Shown piece by piece: positions 9,475 through 19,826 of a stretch of 33,836 nucleotides of DNA. Within the stretch, counting starts at the first letter, position 1. Each line of letters starts with the position of its first letter. A program made the position numbers and the translations under genes. The notes under the pieces were generated by a model. That model saw only the letters and a list, made by a program, of their open reading frames with translations, made no database searches and was not told the origin of the DNA. Source of the DNA: Linderina pennispora (taxonomy: Eukaryota; Kickxellomycota; Kickxellomycetes; Kickxellales; Kickxellaceae); the NCBI RefSeq assembly GCF_002104995.1, contig NW_024468353.1:1-33836 (forward strand). Direction: 5' to 3'.

Positions 9475-12400
9475 ATGCCTGAGCTTGGTCTGCCCAGCGA
9501 TGCCATTGCATCGATCTCAGCCTCGACCCGCCCGTCGCACCAGCCGGGCCATGAGTCGCCGGACATGAACTTCGACTACCTGAAGTACAGCTTCAAGTCG
9601 CTCTCGCGGCAGCACTCGCGCGAGGACCTGACCAAGACCGGACAGGACAACGCCGAGAGCCTCGAGCGGCGGTATCACATGCCCAACGAGGAGGGTCTGC
9701 TGCATCTCAAGAACACCTCCCCCGTTGTTTCCAAGCGGTTCCACAAGGTGCTTATTGCCAACCGCGGAGAAATCGCCATGCGTGTTATGCGTACTGCGCA
9801 CGAGCTCGGCCTCAAGACGGTCGCAATCTACGCGTACGAGGACCGCCTCAACATGCATCGGTACAAGGCCGACGAGTCGTACCAGATTGCACCTGAGGGC
9901 AAGTACACGCCTGTCGGCGCATATCTGGCGCAGGACGAGATTGTTGCGATCGCCAAGGAGCGCAACTGCGACGCCGTGCACCCTGGCTACGGATTCCTGT
10001 CTGAGAACGCCGAGTTTGCGCGCAAGGTCGAGGCAGCCGGCATGCGGTGGGTTGGTCCGCGTCCCGAGACCATCGATGACCTCGGCGACAAGGTCAAGGC
10101 GCGCAACGTGGCTAATGCCTGTGGCGTGCCGGTCGTTCCGGGTACCGACGGTCCGATCGAGAAGATCGAGGAGGCCACCGAGTTCTGCAACAAGTACGGC
10201 TTCCCAGTCATCATCAAGGCTGCTATGGGCGGCGGTGGCCGCGGTATGCGTGTTGTGCGCAAGGCCGAGGAGCTGGCCGAGAGCTTTGAGCGTGCGCGTT
10301 CGGAGGCCCTGTCGGCGTTTGGCGACGGCACCGTGTTCATTGAGCGGTTCCTCGACCGGCCCAAGCACATTGAGGTGCAGCTGCTCGGAGACGGCAAGGA
10401 CAACGTGATCCACCTGTACGAGCGCGACTGCTCCGTGCAGCGGCGGCACCAGAAGGTGGTGGAGATTGCCCCTGCCCCTACGCTGGATGGGTCTGTGCGT
10501 GACGCCATCCTGGCCGATGCCGTCAAGATTGCCAAGCACGTCAACTACCGCAACGCCGGTACGGCCGAGTTCCTGGTGGACAGCCGCGGACACTACTTCA
10601 TTGAGATCAATCCGCGCATCCAGGTCGAGCACACTGTGACTGAGGAGGTCACTGGTCTTGACCTGATCTCGCTGCAGCTGCACATTGCGGCTGGCTGGTC
10701 GCTGAACGAGCTGCACCTGTCCCAGGACCGCGTCAGTGTGCGTGGGTTCGCCATCCAGTGCCGTGTTACCACCGAGGACCCGGCGCAGGGATTCCAGCCC
10801 GACACTGGCAAGATCGAGGTGTACCGCTCGCCTGGAGGCAACGGTGTTCGTCTCGACGGAGGCTCGGGCTTCATGGGCTCGATCATCACTCCCCACTACG
10901 ACTCGCTGCTGGTCAAGCTGACGTGCTCGGGAGCCACGTTCGAGAAGGCGCGCCGCCGCATGCTCGCTTCGCTGGTCGAGTTCCGCATCCGCGGAGTCAA
11001 GACCAACATGTGGTTCCTGCAGCATCTGCTGACCAACGATGTGTTCATGAAGGGTGACTGCTGGACCACCTACATCGACGACACGCCGTCGCTGTTTGCC
11101 GTGACCAAGTTCCGCAACCGCGCAACCAAGCTGCTCAACTACCTTGGAGACGTTGTGGCCAACGGCTGCCGCATCCAGGGCCTTGTGCAGAAGCCCCAGC
11201 CGGGCCTGCAGGAGCCGGTGATCCCCACGCTGTACGACGCGCAGGGCAACGTCATTGATGTGACGCAGGAGCCGCCCAAGGGCTGGCGCGACGTGCTGCT
11301 GGAGCAAGGCCCCGCGGCGTTTGCGCAGGCTGTGCGCCAGCACAAGGGCGTCCTGATCATGGACACCACCTGGCGTGACGCGCACCAGTCGCTGCTGGCG
11401 ACCCGTCTGCGCACACACGATATGGAGCGCATTGCCAAGACCACCTCGCACGCGCTGTCCAACGCTTTTGCGCTCGAGATGTGGGGCGGTGCCACCTTCG
11501 ACGTGGCGATGCGGTTCCTGCACGAGGACCCCTGGGACCGCCTGGACCGCCTGCGCAAGCTTGTGCCCAACATCCCGTTCCAGATGCTGCTGCGCGGCGC
11601 CAATGCCGTCGGCTACACGTCGTACCCGGACAACGTCGTGTACGAGTTCTGCAAGCAGGCGCGCAACCATGGTGTCGATGTGTTCCGTGTCTTCGACTCG
11701 CTCAACTACGTCGAGAACCTGAGGCTCGGCATTGAGGCCGTGCGCCAGGCCAATGGTGTCATCGAGGCTACAGTCTGCTACACTGGCGACGTGACCAACC
11801 CGGCCAAGCACCCCAAGTACACGCTCGAGTACTACCTCGACCTCGTCGATGAGCTGGTGGCCCTGGACATCCACGTCCTTGGCATCAAGGACATGGCTGG
11901 CCTGCTCAAGCCGCGTGCTGCCACCATGCTGATCGGCGCCATCCGTGCGCGTCACCCGAACCTCCCGATCCACGTGCACATGCACGATACGGCTGGAGCC
12001 GGTGTGGCCGCGCTGATGGCCGCTGCCGAGGCTGGCGCCGATATTGTCGATCTCGCCGTCGACAGCATGTCGGGCACCACCTCGCAGCCATGCATGGGCG
12101 CCTTCGTGTCGGCGCTCGAGGAGACCGAGAGCGACACCGGCGTGTCGTTTGAGGCAGTGCAGGCGCTGAACTCGTACTGGGAGCAGACCCGCCTGCTGTA
12201 CTCGTGCTTCGACCCTGGAGTCAAGGCGTCAGACACCTCGGTGTATCTGCACGAGATGCCTGGCGGCCAGTACACCAACCTGCTGTTCCAGGCCCAGTCG
12301 CTGGGCCTGGGCACGCGCTGGGGTGAGGTCAAGCTGGCGTATGCCGAGGCCAACCGCATCTGCGGTGACCTGGTCAAGGTCACGCCCAGCAGCAAGGTCG

Positions 12401-13209
12401 TCGGCGACTTTGCGCAGTTCATGGTGTCTAACCATCTGACCGGCGACGAGGTCGCTGAGCGCGCTGCCACGCTGTCATTCCCCAAGTCGGTGGTCGAGTT
12501 CTTCCAGGGCTACCTGGGCCAGCCCGTGGGCGGCTTCCCCGAGGAGCTGCGTGCTGCCATTATCCGCGACGCGCCGAGAATCGACACCCGTCCTGGCGCC
12601 ACCATGGAGCCGCTGGACTTTGACCAGCTGCGCCGCGACCTTGAGGACAAGTGGGGCCCTGGCTCCATCCGCGACGTCGACCTTGTCTCGGCTGCCCTGT
12701 ATCCGGCTGTCTTTGACGAGTTCCAGTCGCAGCGCCAAAAGTTCGGCGACCTGTCGCTGATCCCCACGCCGCTGTTCCTGACGCCGCTCGAGACCAACCA
12801 GGAGATCCAGGTCCAGCTCGAGGTCGGCAAGACCCTCATCATCCGCTACATTGCCCTTGGCCCGCTGCAGACCGCCACTGCCAAGCGCGACGTGTACTTT
12901 GAGATCAACGGCGAGCCGCGCATCGTCACTGTCGACGATCTGTCGGTTCAGCCCGAGGTCAAGGCCCGCGTCCGCGCCGACCCCAAGCAGAAGAACCAGC
13001 TCGGCGCCCCCATGAGCGGCGCTGTCGTCGAGATCAAGGTCGCTGTTGGCGACAAGGTCAAGGCCGGCCAGCCCGTGTGTGTGCTCAGCGCCATGAAGAT
13101 GGAGACTGTTGTCGGTGCCCCGGCAGACGGTGTCATCGAGAACCTCGACATTGCCATCAACGACGCCCTGAGCGCTGGCGATCTGATCTGCTCCATCAAG
13201 ACCGACTAG
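9475..13209 (+). CDS. PYC1: Pyruvate carboxylase
   Basis: This biotin enzyme carboxylates pyruvate to oxaloacetate with ATP and bicarbonate, refilling the TCA cycle and feeding gluconeogenesis and aspartate synthesis. The 1244-residue product holds all modules in order. The biotin carboxylase domain starts with KVLIANRGEIAMR (residues 91-103), followed by the ATP-grasp loop MGGGGRGMRVV and EINPRIQVEHTVTE. The carboxyltransferase domain begins with DTTWRDAHQSLLATRLRTHD (from residue 630), followed by YTGDV, HMHDTAGAG and VDSMSGTTSQP. The C-terminal biotinyl domain has GAPMSGAVVEI and AMKMET, with the biotinyl lysine at residue 1208. The first 90 residues exceed the usual short fungal N-terminus and are Ser/Arg-rich. 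ATG at 9475 is used here; an internal ATG at 9565 is possible. The CDS has no intron and no frame break. Fungal pyruvate carboxylases are usually cytosolic. Confidence 0.98.
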   Translation: MPELGLPSDAIASISASTRPSHQPGHESPDMNFDYLKYSFKSLSRQHSREDLTKTGQDNAESLERRYHMPNEEGLLHLKNTSPVVSKRFHKVLIANRGEIAMRVMRTAHELGLKTVAIYAYEDRLNMHRYKADESYQIAPEGKYTPVGAYLAQDEIVAIAKERNCDAVHPGYGFLSENAEFARKVEAAGMRWVGPRPETIDDLGDKVKARNVANACGVPVVPGTDGPIEKIEEATEFCNKYGFPVIIKAAMGGGGRGMRVVRKAEELAESFERARSEALSAFGDGTVFIERFLDRPKHIEVQLLGDGKDNVIHLYERDCSVQRRHQKVVEIAPAPTLDGSVRDAILADAVKIAKHVNYRNAGTAEFLVDSRGHYFIEINPRIQVEHTVTEEVTGLDLISLQLHIAAGWSLNELHLSQDRVSVRGFAIQCRVTTEDPAQGFQPDTGKIEVYRSPGGNGVRLDGGSGFMGSIITPHYDSLLVKLTCSGATFEKARRRMLASLVEFRIRGVKTNMWFLQHLLTNDVFMKGDCWTTYIDDTPSLFAVTKFRNRATKLLNYLGDVVANGCRIQGLVQKPQPGLQEPVIPTLYDAQGNVIDVTQEPPKGWRDVLLEQGPAAFAQAVRQHKGVLIMDTTWRDAHQSLLATRLRTHDMERIAKTTSHALSNAFALEMWGGATFDVAMRFLHEDPWDRLDRLRKLVPNIPFQMLLRGANAVGYTSYPDNVVYEFCKQARNHGVDVFRVFDSLNYVENLRLGIEAVRQANGVIEATVCYTGDVTNPAKHPKYTLEYYLDLVDELVALDIHVLGIKDMAGLLKPRAATMLIGAIRARHPNLPIHVHMHDTAGAGVAALMAAAEAGADIVDLAVDSMSGTTSQPCMGAFVSALEETESDTGVSFEAVQALNSYWEQTRLLYSCFDPGVKASDTSVYLHEMPGGQYTNLLFQAQSLGLGTRWGEVKLAYAEANRICGDLVKVTPSSKVVGDFAQFMVSNHLTGDEVAERAATLSFPKSVVEFFQGYLGQPVGGFPEELRAAIIRDAPRIDTRPGATMEPLDFDQLRRDLEDKWGPGSIRDVDLVSAALYPAVFDEFQSQRQKFGDLSLIPTPLFLTPLETNQEIQVQLEVGKTLIIRYIALGPLQTATAKRDVYFEINGEPRIVTVDDLSVQPEVKARVRADPKQKNQLGAPMSGAVVEIKVAVGDKVKAGQPVCVLSAMKMETVVGAPADGVIENLDIAINDALSAGDLICSIKTD

Positions 13210-13265
13210 CTTTTTTGCTTTTAGCTTCCTCACCTCGCTAGTAACTACTATTTATTAACCTTCCC

Positions 13266-14498
13266 TCAGAGCTCATCGTGTGTCTGCCGTGCCTGGCGCT
13301 GGCCGTCCTTCTTGGGCTCCCACTTGACCTTCGACTCGTGACCAAAGAGCCGCCGCACCTCGTCCTTGCTGGCCGCATCCAGCTCCTTCGGGAACTGGAC
13401 CCAGTATGTGACAAACAGGTCGCCGAATTTGCTTGCGCCTGCCCCGCGCCTCGGCATTCCCTTGCCGGCTAGCCGCTGCACGTATCCAGGCGGCGTCACC
13501 GCTTTCCTGGCGATTTCGACCTTGGACTTGTTGTCCACATGCAGCAGCGTGCGGTCGAACCCTACCAGCGCGTCCGCCAGCGTGATCGTCTCCTCTGCAT
13601 ACAAGTCGTCGCCGCGCCGCTCGTACACCTTGTGCGGCTCCTGCTGCAGATGGAACACGACCGATCCCGGTTCATGGTCTGGATGCTGGTCTGCCTCCTC
13701 CTCGAACGCCACGAGCTCGCCGTCAGCCATGCCCGGCTCCACGCGAATCGTCAGCTGGTCGCTGGCGCGCGTCACCCTGGCCCCCTTGCAGTGCGGGCAC
13801 TCCTTGGTCACCTTCCTCCCCTTGCCGTGGCATTCATCGCACGTCGTCTGCATCTGCTGCACAATCCCAGGACCCAGCATCTGCTTAATAATCCGCACGC
13901 CGCTGCCGCCGCATGTGCTGCACGTGTCGATATCGTCCGGCGACGCCGCTCCCGACCCGTCGCAGTGAGGGCAGATTGCCTGCTTTGAAATATCCACGTC
14001 GATTTCCGCCCCCACATACAGCTCCAACAGCGTCACCGGCACATGGATGTGCACGTCTGGCCCGCGCGGTTTCGCCCTGCCGCCCCCGCCGCGTCGGTCG
14101 AATTTGACATGGCCGCCAAAGAACTGCGCGAAAATATCAAACGGGTCGTGGAACCCGCCATTGCCCGCCCCCTGGTTCTTCAGTCCCTCCTCGCCGTACC
14201 GGTTGTAGATTTCGCGCTTCTCCGAGTCGCTCAGTACCTCGTATGCTTGCGCCAGCTCGATGAACCGCTCGTGCGCCGCCTCGTCGCCCGGGTTCTTGTC
14301 CGGGTGGTGCTTCCGCGACAGCGTCTTGTACTGCCGCTTGATTTCGGACTGGGACGCGTCGCGCGATACGCCCAGGATTTTGTAATAGTCCTTGCCCGCC
14401 ATCGCCAGTGTCGCGAAGAGCAATGTGCTAAGGTAGAGAACCGCCAAGAGCATGCTCGCCAGGCTGCGGGTGCCGCTACAGCTTGCGGATCGCTGCAT
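13266..14498 (-). CDS. SCJ1: ER-luminal DnaJ co-chaperone, Scj1/ERdj3 type
   Basis: This J-protein partners the luminal Hsp70 (Kar2/BiP) in folding and quality control of secretory proteins. The 410-residue product starts with a hydrophobic signal peptide (about residues 1-34). Next is a J domain with HPD at residues 65-67, a Gly-rich G/F stretch, and four zinc-binding CxxC repeats. These are CPHCDGSG (176), CSTCGGSG (193), CDECHGKG (220) and CPHCKGAR (234). A two-lobed client-binding region follows. The last four residues are HDEL, the fungal ER retention signal. Signal peptide, type I DnaJ architecture and HDEL together make the ER location firm. Its stop lies 56 bp from the convergent pyruvate carboxylase stop, so the 3' ends probably overlap. 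It is divergent from the desaturase. Confidence 0.96.
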   Translation of the reverse strand: MQRSASCSGTRSLASMLLAVLYLSTLLFATLAMAGKDYYKILGVSRDASQSEIKRQYKTLSRKHHPDKNPGDEAAHERFIELAQAYEVLSDSEKREIYNRYGEEGLKNQGAGNGGFHDPFDIFAQFFGGHVKFDRRGGGGRAKPRGPDVHIHVPVTLLELYVGAEIDVDISKQAICPHCDGSGAASPDDIDTCSTCGGSGVRIIKQMLGPGIVQQMQTTCDECHGKGRKVTKECPHCKGARVTRASDQLTIRVEPGMADGELVAFEEEADQHPDHEPGSVVFHLQQEPHKVYERRGDDLYAEETITLADALVGFDRTLLHVDNKSKVEIARKAVTPPGYVQRLAGKGMPRRGAGASKFGDLFVTYWVQFPKELDAASKDEVRRLFGHESKVKWEPKKDGQRQARQTHDEL

Positions 14499-15491
14499 GT
14501 TGTAGAAAAGGGTGTGTTTAATGGTGATTGAATACAGGGGTGTCTAGAGGAAAGAGAAGCAGAGGAAGGCGGCTTCTGCTGCTTATTTTTTGTTTCTGGC
14601 TGCAGGACCCACGTCTCCGGCTATGCAAAAAGCCCGATGACGCCTGATGCTGGAGGTTACGCTTGGAATAGCGTGGGCTGCCACTATTGGCCAGGACTGC
14701 AGATCAGATCGTGGCGTAATCTGCCAAGCATTTAATCGCCTTGTGGGACTGCCAAGAACTGCAGGCGCAGCGGGCCAATCAGTCCCCAAACCGGACTGCT
14801 CAAAATTTTTACTTTCACGATCTCGGCCACTCAGGAACAGGCACAATTTCGAAGCCAGCTTCGAATCGAATGAGCCAAGAAGCGGCGTGTTTGGGACGAT
14901 CCCTCCGTTTTGCGCTGTACACAGATGCACACGCTTCTTGAAGCGACCCAATCTCTCTACTGCTGCCTTGCAAACCTACCATTTGCCACCGCCCAAGCTA
15001 TTTTTCGCAGAGCACAGGTGCCTGTGGCTCTCTTGGCAGATCGGCCAAGCTCCAGCTGGCCTGATGTTTATGTGTGCGTTAACTTGGCCCCTCCCTGTCA
15101 AATGTGTGGCGATCGCCTCCGTGAGGCTGCTCTCTCTCCATCCTCATTCGCTCTCGGTAGCTGCCCCTTCAAATCGCCCGAGTACTTGCTGCAGCAACAA
15201 ACTCACCATGCCACTGTCCCTTGCTCGTGTTTTGCTTTGTCTATTCCTTTCTCCCTCTCCCCTCCTTCATACAACTGTCAACAGAGAAAACAATACGCCT
15301 TCTCTTTCTTTTTCATTCTACCTTTTGTCTTTTTGTGGCTACCCAGAGAAACCTGGGTGTTATCGTTTAGAGCGTAGACCAGCAAACTGCATTTGCACAT
15401 AGACATACAGCGAAACTATGCCTGCCCGCACATCATCCCGTTCATTCCACACAGCAAGCTTGCCGACCGGCGCCGCAGCAAGCTCCCGCCT
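14499..15491. promoter_or_regulatory. Divergent promoter region between the Scj1-like DnaJ and the desaturase
   Basis: About 990 bp of non-coding sequence separates the two start codons. It holds CCAAT-box cores on both strands (ATTGG near 14693, CCAAT near 14775) and the perfect inverted repeat at 14848-14865. A long C/T-rich tract (15120-15330) precedes the desaturase start. I saw no clear unfolded-protein-response element. Confidence 0.45.
14848..14865. repeat. Perfect inverted repeat in a divergent promoter
   Basis: TTCGAAGCCAGCTTCGAA has 8-bp arms and a 2-bp spacer. It resembles a dimer-binding site. The TTC/GAA triplets recall heat-shock elements, but their spacing does not fit the canonical nGAAnnTTCn pattern. 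Confidence 0.5.
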
Positions 15492-16934
15492 ATGTCACCG
15501 TCCACCATGCGCGAGCGCATCGCCAACGGCGAGTTCCTGGTGATCATCGATGGCCTGGTGGTCAAGCTCAACAACTTTATCAGCAAACACCCGGGCGGCC
15601 CGCTCGCCATCATGCACATGGTGGGCCGTGATGCGACCGACGAAGTCCATTCAATGCACCTGAAAGAAGTCATTGACGACATTATGCCGCGCTGGGCTGT
15701 CGCCACGTTTGTCCCTGGAGAGAAGGACGGATTCAAAGTGTCGTACGTCGAGGATATGGAGCTGCCGTATTCGGCTGCGCGCTCGGCAGTCAGCGAGGGC
15801 GAGCGGACCAAAGAGGGTATGGACTACGCTGCGATTCAACATGACTTCCGTCAGCTCGACCAGAAATTGCACGACGCTGGCTACTACAAGTGCAACTACT
15901 GGGACTACGCATTTGACATCGCCCGATACATCACATTCTTCGCCACTGCTGTGTCTCTGATCATCTGGGGTCCACATATCATATGGACCTACCTGCTGGC
16001 AGGTGTCAGCACTGCGCTGCTGTGGCAACAGCTGGCCTTCCTAGCACACGACCTTGGCCACAACGAGGTCACAGGGAACTCGAAATTCGACATGGTCGTC
16101 GGCATCTGCATCGCTGATTTTCTCGGCGGTCTTAGCGTCGGCTGGTGGAAAAAGAACCACAACACGCACCACATCATCACCAACGACATCGACAACGACC
16201 CGGATATCCAGCACATGCCGTTCTTTGCCATCTCGACAAAGTTCTTTGAGAGCCGCTACTCGACGTACTACAACCGCATCATGGAGTTTGACGCCGCCGC
16301 CAAGTTCTTCATCTCGATGCAAGACAAGCTGTATTATCTGATCATGTGCTTTGCACGCTTCAATCTGTACGTCTTGAGCTGGAACTACATGCTGTTCAGC
16401 GACTTTGCGCCGTTCCGCTCGCTGGAACTTGGCTGTGTTGGACTCTTCCTCCTCTGGTTCAGCTACCTCCTCTCGTACATCCCAACCTGGCAGTACCTGC
16501 TCACCTACATTTTCGTGTCTCACTCGGTGTCTGCCATCCTGCACATCCAGATCACGCTCTCGCATTTCGCCATGTCGACCGAGTCGCCCGACCCCGAGCG
16601 CGAATGCTTTGCAGCGCGCCAGATCCGCACTACCATGGACGTCATCTGTCCTACCTACTTTGACTGGTTCCACGGCGGCCTGCAGTACCAAATCGAGCAC
16701 CATCTGTTCCCGCGTCTGCCGCGGCACAAGCTGCGCAGCGTGCAGCCCATGGTCCGAGAGATTTGCAAGCGGCACGGTATGGACTTTATGGAGTTCTCGT
16801 TCATTGACGGAAATGTTTACACGATTCGCTGGCTTGGCGAGATTGCCAGCCAGGTCAAGGTGTACAATTGCCGCGAGAAGCTCGAGAACGAGCAGATCAG
16901 CGCACTGAAGCAGGCCATTTCAGTAAAGAGCTAG
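15492..16934 (+). CDS. Cytochrome b5-fused front-end desaturase, likely delta-8 sphingolipid desaturase
   Basis: This ER enzyme probably introduces the delta-8 double bond into the long-chain base of ceramides bound for glucosylceramide. It has an N-terminal cytochrome b5 domain with the haem motif HPGG (66-69 counting from an upstream in-frame ATG at 15393). Several membrane segments follow, with three His boxes: HDLGH (219-223), HNTHH (256-260) and QIEHH (433-437). Gln in the third box is typical of front-end desaturases. The chosen start, ATG at 15492 (MSPSTMRERIANGEF), sits where fungal homologues begin their b5 domain. The ATG at 15393 would add 33 residues that look like leader. An ATG at 15418 is out of frame. 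Delta-6 fatty acid desaturase is the main alternative, since the motifs do not separate the two. Confidence 0.92.
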   Translation: MSPSTMRERIANGEFLVIIDGLVVKLNNFISKHPGGPLAIMHMVGRDATDEVHSMHLKEVIDDIMPRWAVATFVPGEKDGFKVSYVEDMELPYSAARSAVSEGERTKEGMDYAAIQHDFRQLDQKLHDAGYYKCNYWDYAFDIARYITFFATAVSLIIWGPHIIWTYLLAGVSTALLWQQLAFLAHDLGHNEVTGNSKFDMVVGICIADFLGGLSVGWWKKNHNTHHIITNDIDNDPDIQHMPFFAISTKFFESRYSTYYNRIMEFDAAAKFFISMQDKLYYLIMCFARFNLYVLSWNYMLFSDFAPFRSLELGCVGLFLLWFSYLLSYIPTWQYLLTYIFVSHSVSAILHIQITLSHFAMSTESPDPERECFAARQIRTTMDVICPTYFDWFHGGLQYQIEHHLFPRLPRHKLRSVQPMVREICKRHGMDFMEFSFIDGNVYTIRWLGEIASQVKVYNCREKLENEQISALKQAISVKS

Positions 16935-18960
16935 TGGACCGAGTGTTTGTGTCTAGATTCAATTACAAAAACTGCCATCTCTACCAAACTGTTCCAAAGA
17001 ACCGCCCCCCAAAAAAGAGCCATTTTCGTGAATGTTGCAAATCGGTACTTGCTTCGTGAAGAGTCTGGAAACATTCCGGCAGATCAGTCCTTTCCGAACG
17101 AGATTGCTGCTTGAGAAGCCACTCGTGTATATGACCCGCCTGATGAGAAACCGATCATAGCTGTGGGCTATATTCTGCTTTCAACCACCCTGCAGTGAGC
17201 TTGACAACGGGATATAGCCATTTACTTGTGATACAAAGCCAGAAACACAAGGTGCCATTAGTGACATTTGTAATACCCCAGTGACCCGAAAACCACAATT
17301 TGGTTCCGACTATTGCGGCATTTCTGAATTATATTGGCGTATTGTATTCACACACAATACATAGGGTAGGGAAGGGTCATTCGAAGGATAAACATTTAGT
17401 GGTTTGGAGTTTTGTCCAGTATATGTAGATGTATACGCCACCGTGTTGGCTTCGAGACGGTAAGGAATTTCAAAGCCACTATACCATGCCAGCAACATAA
17501 AAGCTTGGCATCCTGGACCACATGGCCCTGTGTTTTTCTCCTCAGTCATTTTTTATCATGACTTGTTTTTCAACAAAAAAAAAGTTCGATAACACTTGCT
17601 CGTAATGGTTAGCACACCATACCAAGCGTAGGACTGCAATGCCAAGCTCTAGTGACAAGCTGCCTTAAGATAGTTGAAATTGGCATGTGTCTTTTCTGTT
17701 GATGGACCCCTATAGTTAACCACTGCCAATTCGATATCAGACTGCCTATCAATATCAGGTAGTAATCTCCAAAGCTGGCGTTGCAAGTATTTGGCAATGA
17801 ACAGCAAACCATTGTGTTTACAAGCCTATTTACTTGTGCTGGCTCTGGATCCTTTACTGTTGTGGTGTACACATACACATGATGGCTGCTTGTGAAATAT
17901 CCTTTATACACGTTTGAGCAAAAATCAATGTATATTAATATGATCATGGTATTCGGTTTTGCATTTATTTTAAAGACATGTCGGTAGCTTGCAGTGTGAG
18001 TTTGTGTAGTGCAATAGTCAAACCATGAGGATATCCAATGAAACCCATTGATAACGCCATGATTAAACTATATGCTTGCGGGCTGGTACCGCAGTCCTGA
18101 TGAGAAATGAGAACCAAACATGCTGGCATCAGCTATAAAAAGTCCTGTAATGGAAGCTTAGTTCATAGCCATGTGTTGAAGTACACATCGTGTCCGCTGC
18201 AAAAATAGGTGGCCACTGGCCATATGCACACGTGGAAGTATTTGTGTCAGCATAAAAATTGCACTTTTACAACGTGGCTCATTAGGCTATGTAGAAGCAC
18301 AGCAAGAGGCCATGGTTCAGTGTTGGAAGCGTCATTGTGAAGCATGCTAATCGCAGCACACCACTGTCAGCGTGAATGTAAGTGCGCTTCGCTGACTCTT
18401 CGCTACATCCAGGGCCCCTAAACCAGTGCACAGGGCTATCATCTGGTGATAGCAGTTCTGTGTCCCCTACTCATGGCCTGCCAAGTGTCCGTGTTTGCTT
18501 CTTCTTTGGCCCAAAAGAGCAGGCATTCAAGGAAGTGGGTCTGGTACAGGCCATGGTGTCTCCTTGTTCTACCGGGCGGGAGCATTAATTCTGCGGCCGT
18601 AACGTCACTCGCTGTCGGCACTGCCGATCTCGAAAATGGGATCGACTCGAGCCGTTGTGCGCTTCGGCGAACTGTTTACGATTTTGAAAAAATCGAATAT
18701 AGTGCGAGGTCAGGGGAAGGCCAGCCCAGCTGTATCGCGCATTTTTCTGTGGTCGGCTGTCTCAGCTGCCAGAGCGCTTGCAGGTCCGACGGTAGATACC
18801 GCCCACTCCCACTCCCTCTTTTCCTTCTTGCCTCTTCATTTCCTCGAATTCGTCCTTTTGTAGCGTAGATATCTTTCATCCAGCCTATTTGGTTTCTACG
18901 CGCGGCTACACCTTCCTTTGTGCTGAACGTCTACCACCGGGAATACCTCTCACGATAATC
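16935..18960. other. Gene-free region, AT-rich in its first part
   Basis: From about 17050 to 18350 the base composition drops well below that of its neighbours. For example, 17881-17940 is about 30 percent GC by count, against roughly 60 percent in the flanking genes. Small ORFs occur on minus (17310-17549, 17609-17947) but match no family I know. No terminal repeats, target-site duplication or tRNA were seen. From about 18740 a C/T-rich leader-like tract begins that probably belongs to the next gene. Confidence 0.6.
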
Positions 18961-18965
18961 AGCAG

Positions 18966-19811
18966 GTAAGCACAAGCTGACGCACACAGCGGAGCCTGCC
19001 CACAAGCCATGGCAGTAAAGCACAGGGCTGCAGGGCTCATGCTGCATAGTCAGTGTTGAAGGCCGTTTGCTCTAGGACGAAAAGCGCTTTTTCAATGCCT
19101 GGGCAGGGCGCCACTCGTCTCCCAGAGAAGAAAGTTATTTTGAATACCTGTCGCCCTATCTCTCTACCTCCCCTCGCAGCCATCCTGCATACAGCAGTTT
19201 TCTGTCTCAGAGCCCTCTGCTGCTGGCAGTGGTAGACGTGGCCGAACGAGAAAAATTGTACATTCTGAGGATTGTTTGCTAACTGGCATGACGGATTCGG
19301 CATCCGGCGATTCTGGTCTTTATATGGCCTGCGTGGTTCTGCATTGTTCGCCCGCCGTATTGCTATCCCTCTTGTATCGGGCACCTTGGTTGACAGCCGA
19401 TGGTGGTGATTCCAGGCACAAGGGTGCCATGCCACTCCCGCGCTCCTTGCATGCTAATGCCGTTTGTTGCTCTGGCCATCGCCGAAGGCGCAGGGGGAGT
19501 TAGTATTGCTCGTCTCCGCCGCCCCGGGAACGATGCAGAACAGCTCTATCGGCACAGCAGCGACTGCTGTGCCCTGCCCTCCTGTCTCTCTGTTCTGTGA
19601 ATACTCTTTCTTTTTCAAACACCGCACCTTTTTACTGATGCTCGCCGGGTTGAATATTCTGCTAGGACGTTCGCCGCAAAAGCCTTCGTACATTGGCACA
19701 CTTTCCACCACAAAGCCATTCAAGCCTACCGTGCGGCATCAAAACCGATTTAGCGTGTCGCTGTTGCTTGAGGAGATTGATAGTTTAACCAACGGGATTG
19801 ACAGTTCAGCA
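18966..19811 (+). other. Possible 5'-UTR intron of the triple-NDPK gene
   Basis: A strong donor, AGCAG|GTAAGC, follows a pyrimidine-rich tract that resembles a transcription start region. An acceptor, GTTCAGCAG, lies 15 bp before the ATG at 19827, with AGTTTAACC upstream as a weak branch-point match. No ATG lies between the putative start region and the donor. The pairing of these two sites is an inference; other acceptors exist in between. Confidence 0.25.
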
Positions 19812-19826
19812 GCGACCAACGGAGCC

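Noticed and set aside
9517-11985. 822-codon minus-strand ORF
   Set aside because: It is antisense to the well-supported pyruvate carboxylase gene. High GC and codon bias keep the opposite strand open. Its Leu/Val/Arg/His-rich product matches nothing.
14840-14875. Heat-shock element upstream of the DnaJ gene
   Set aside because: TTC and GAA triplets are present, but their spacing does not follow the canonical alternating 5-bp units, so only the palindrome is reported.
17310-17549. 79-codon minus-strand ORF in the AT-rich island
   Set aside because: It is complete but short, with no recognisable family and no promoter or intron signal. It is not called as a gene.
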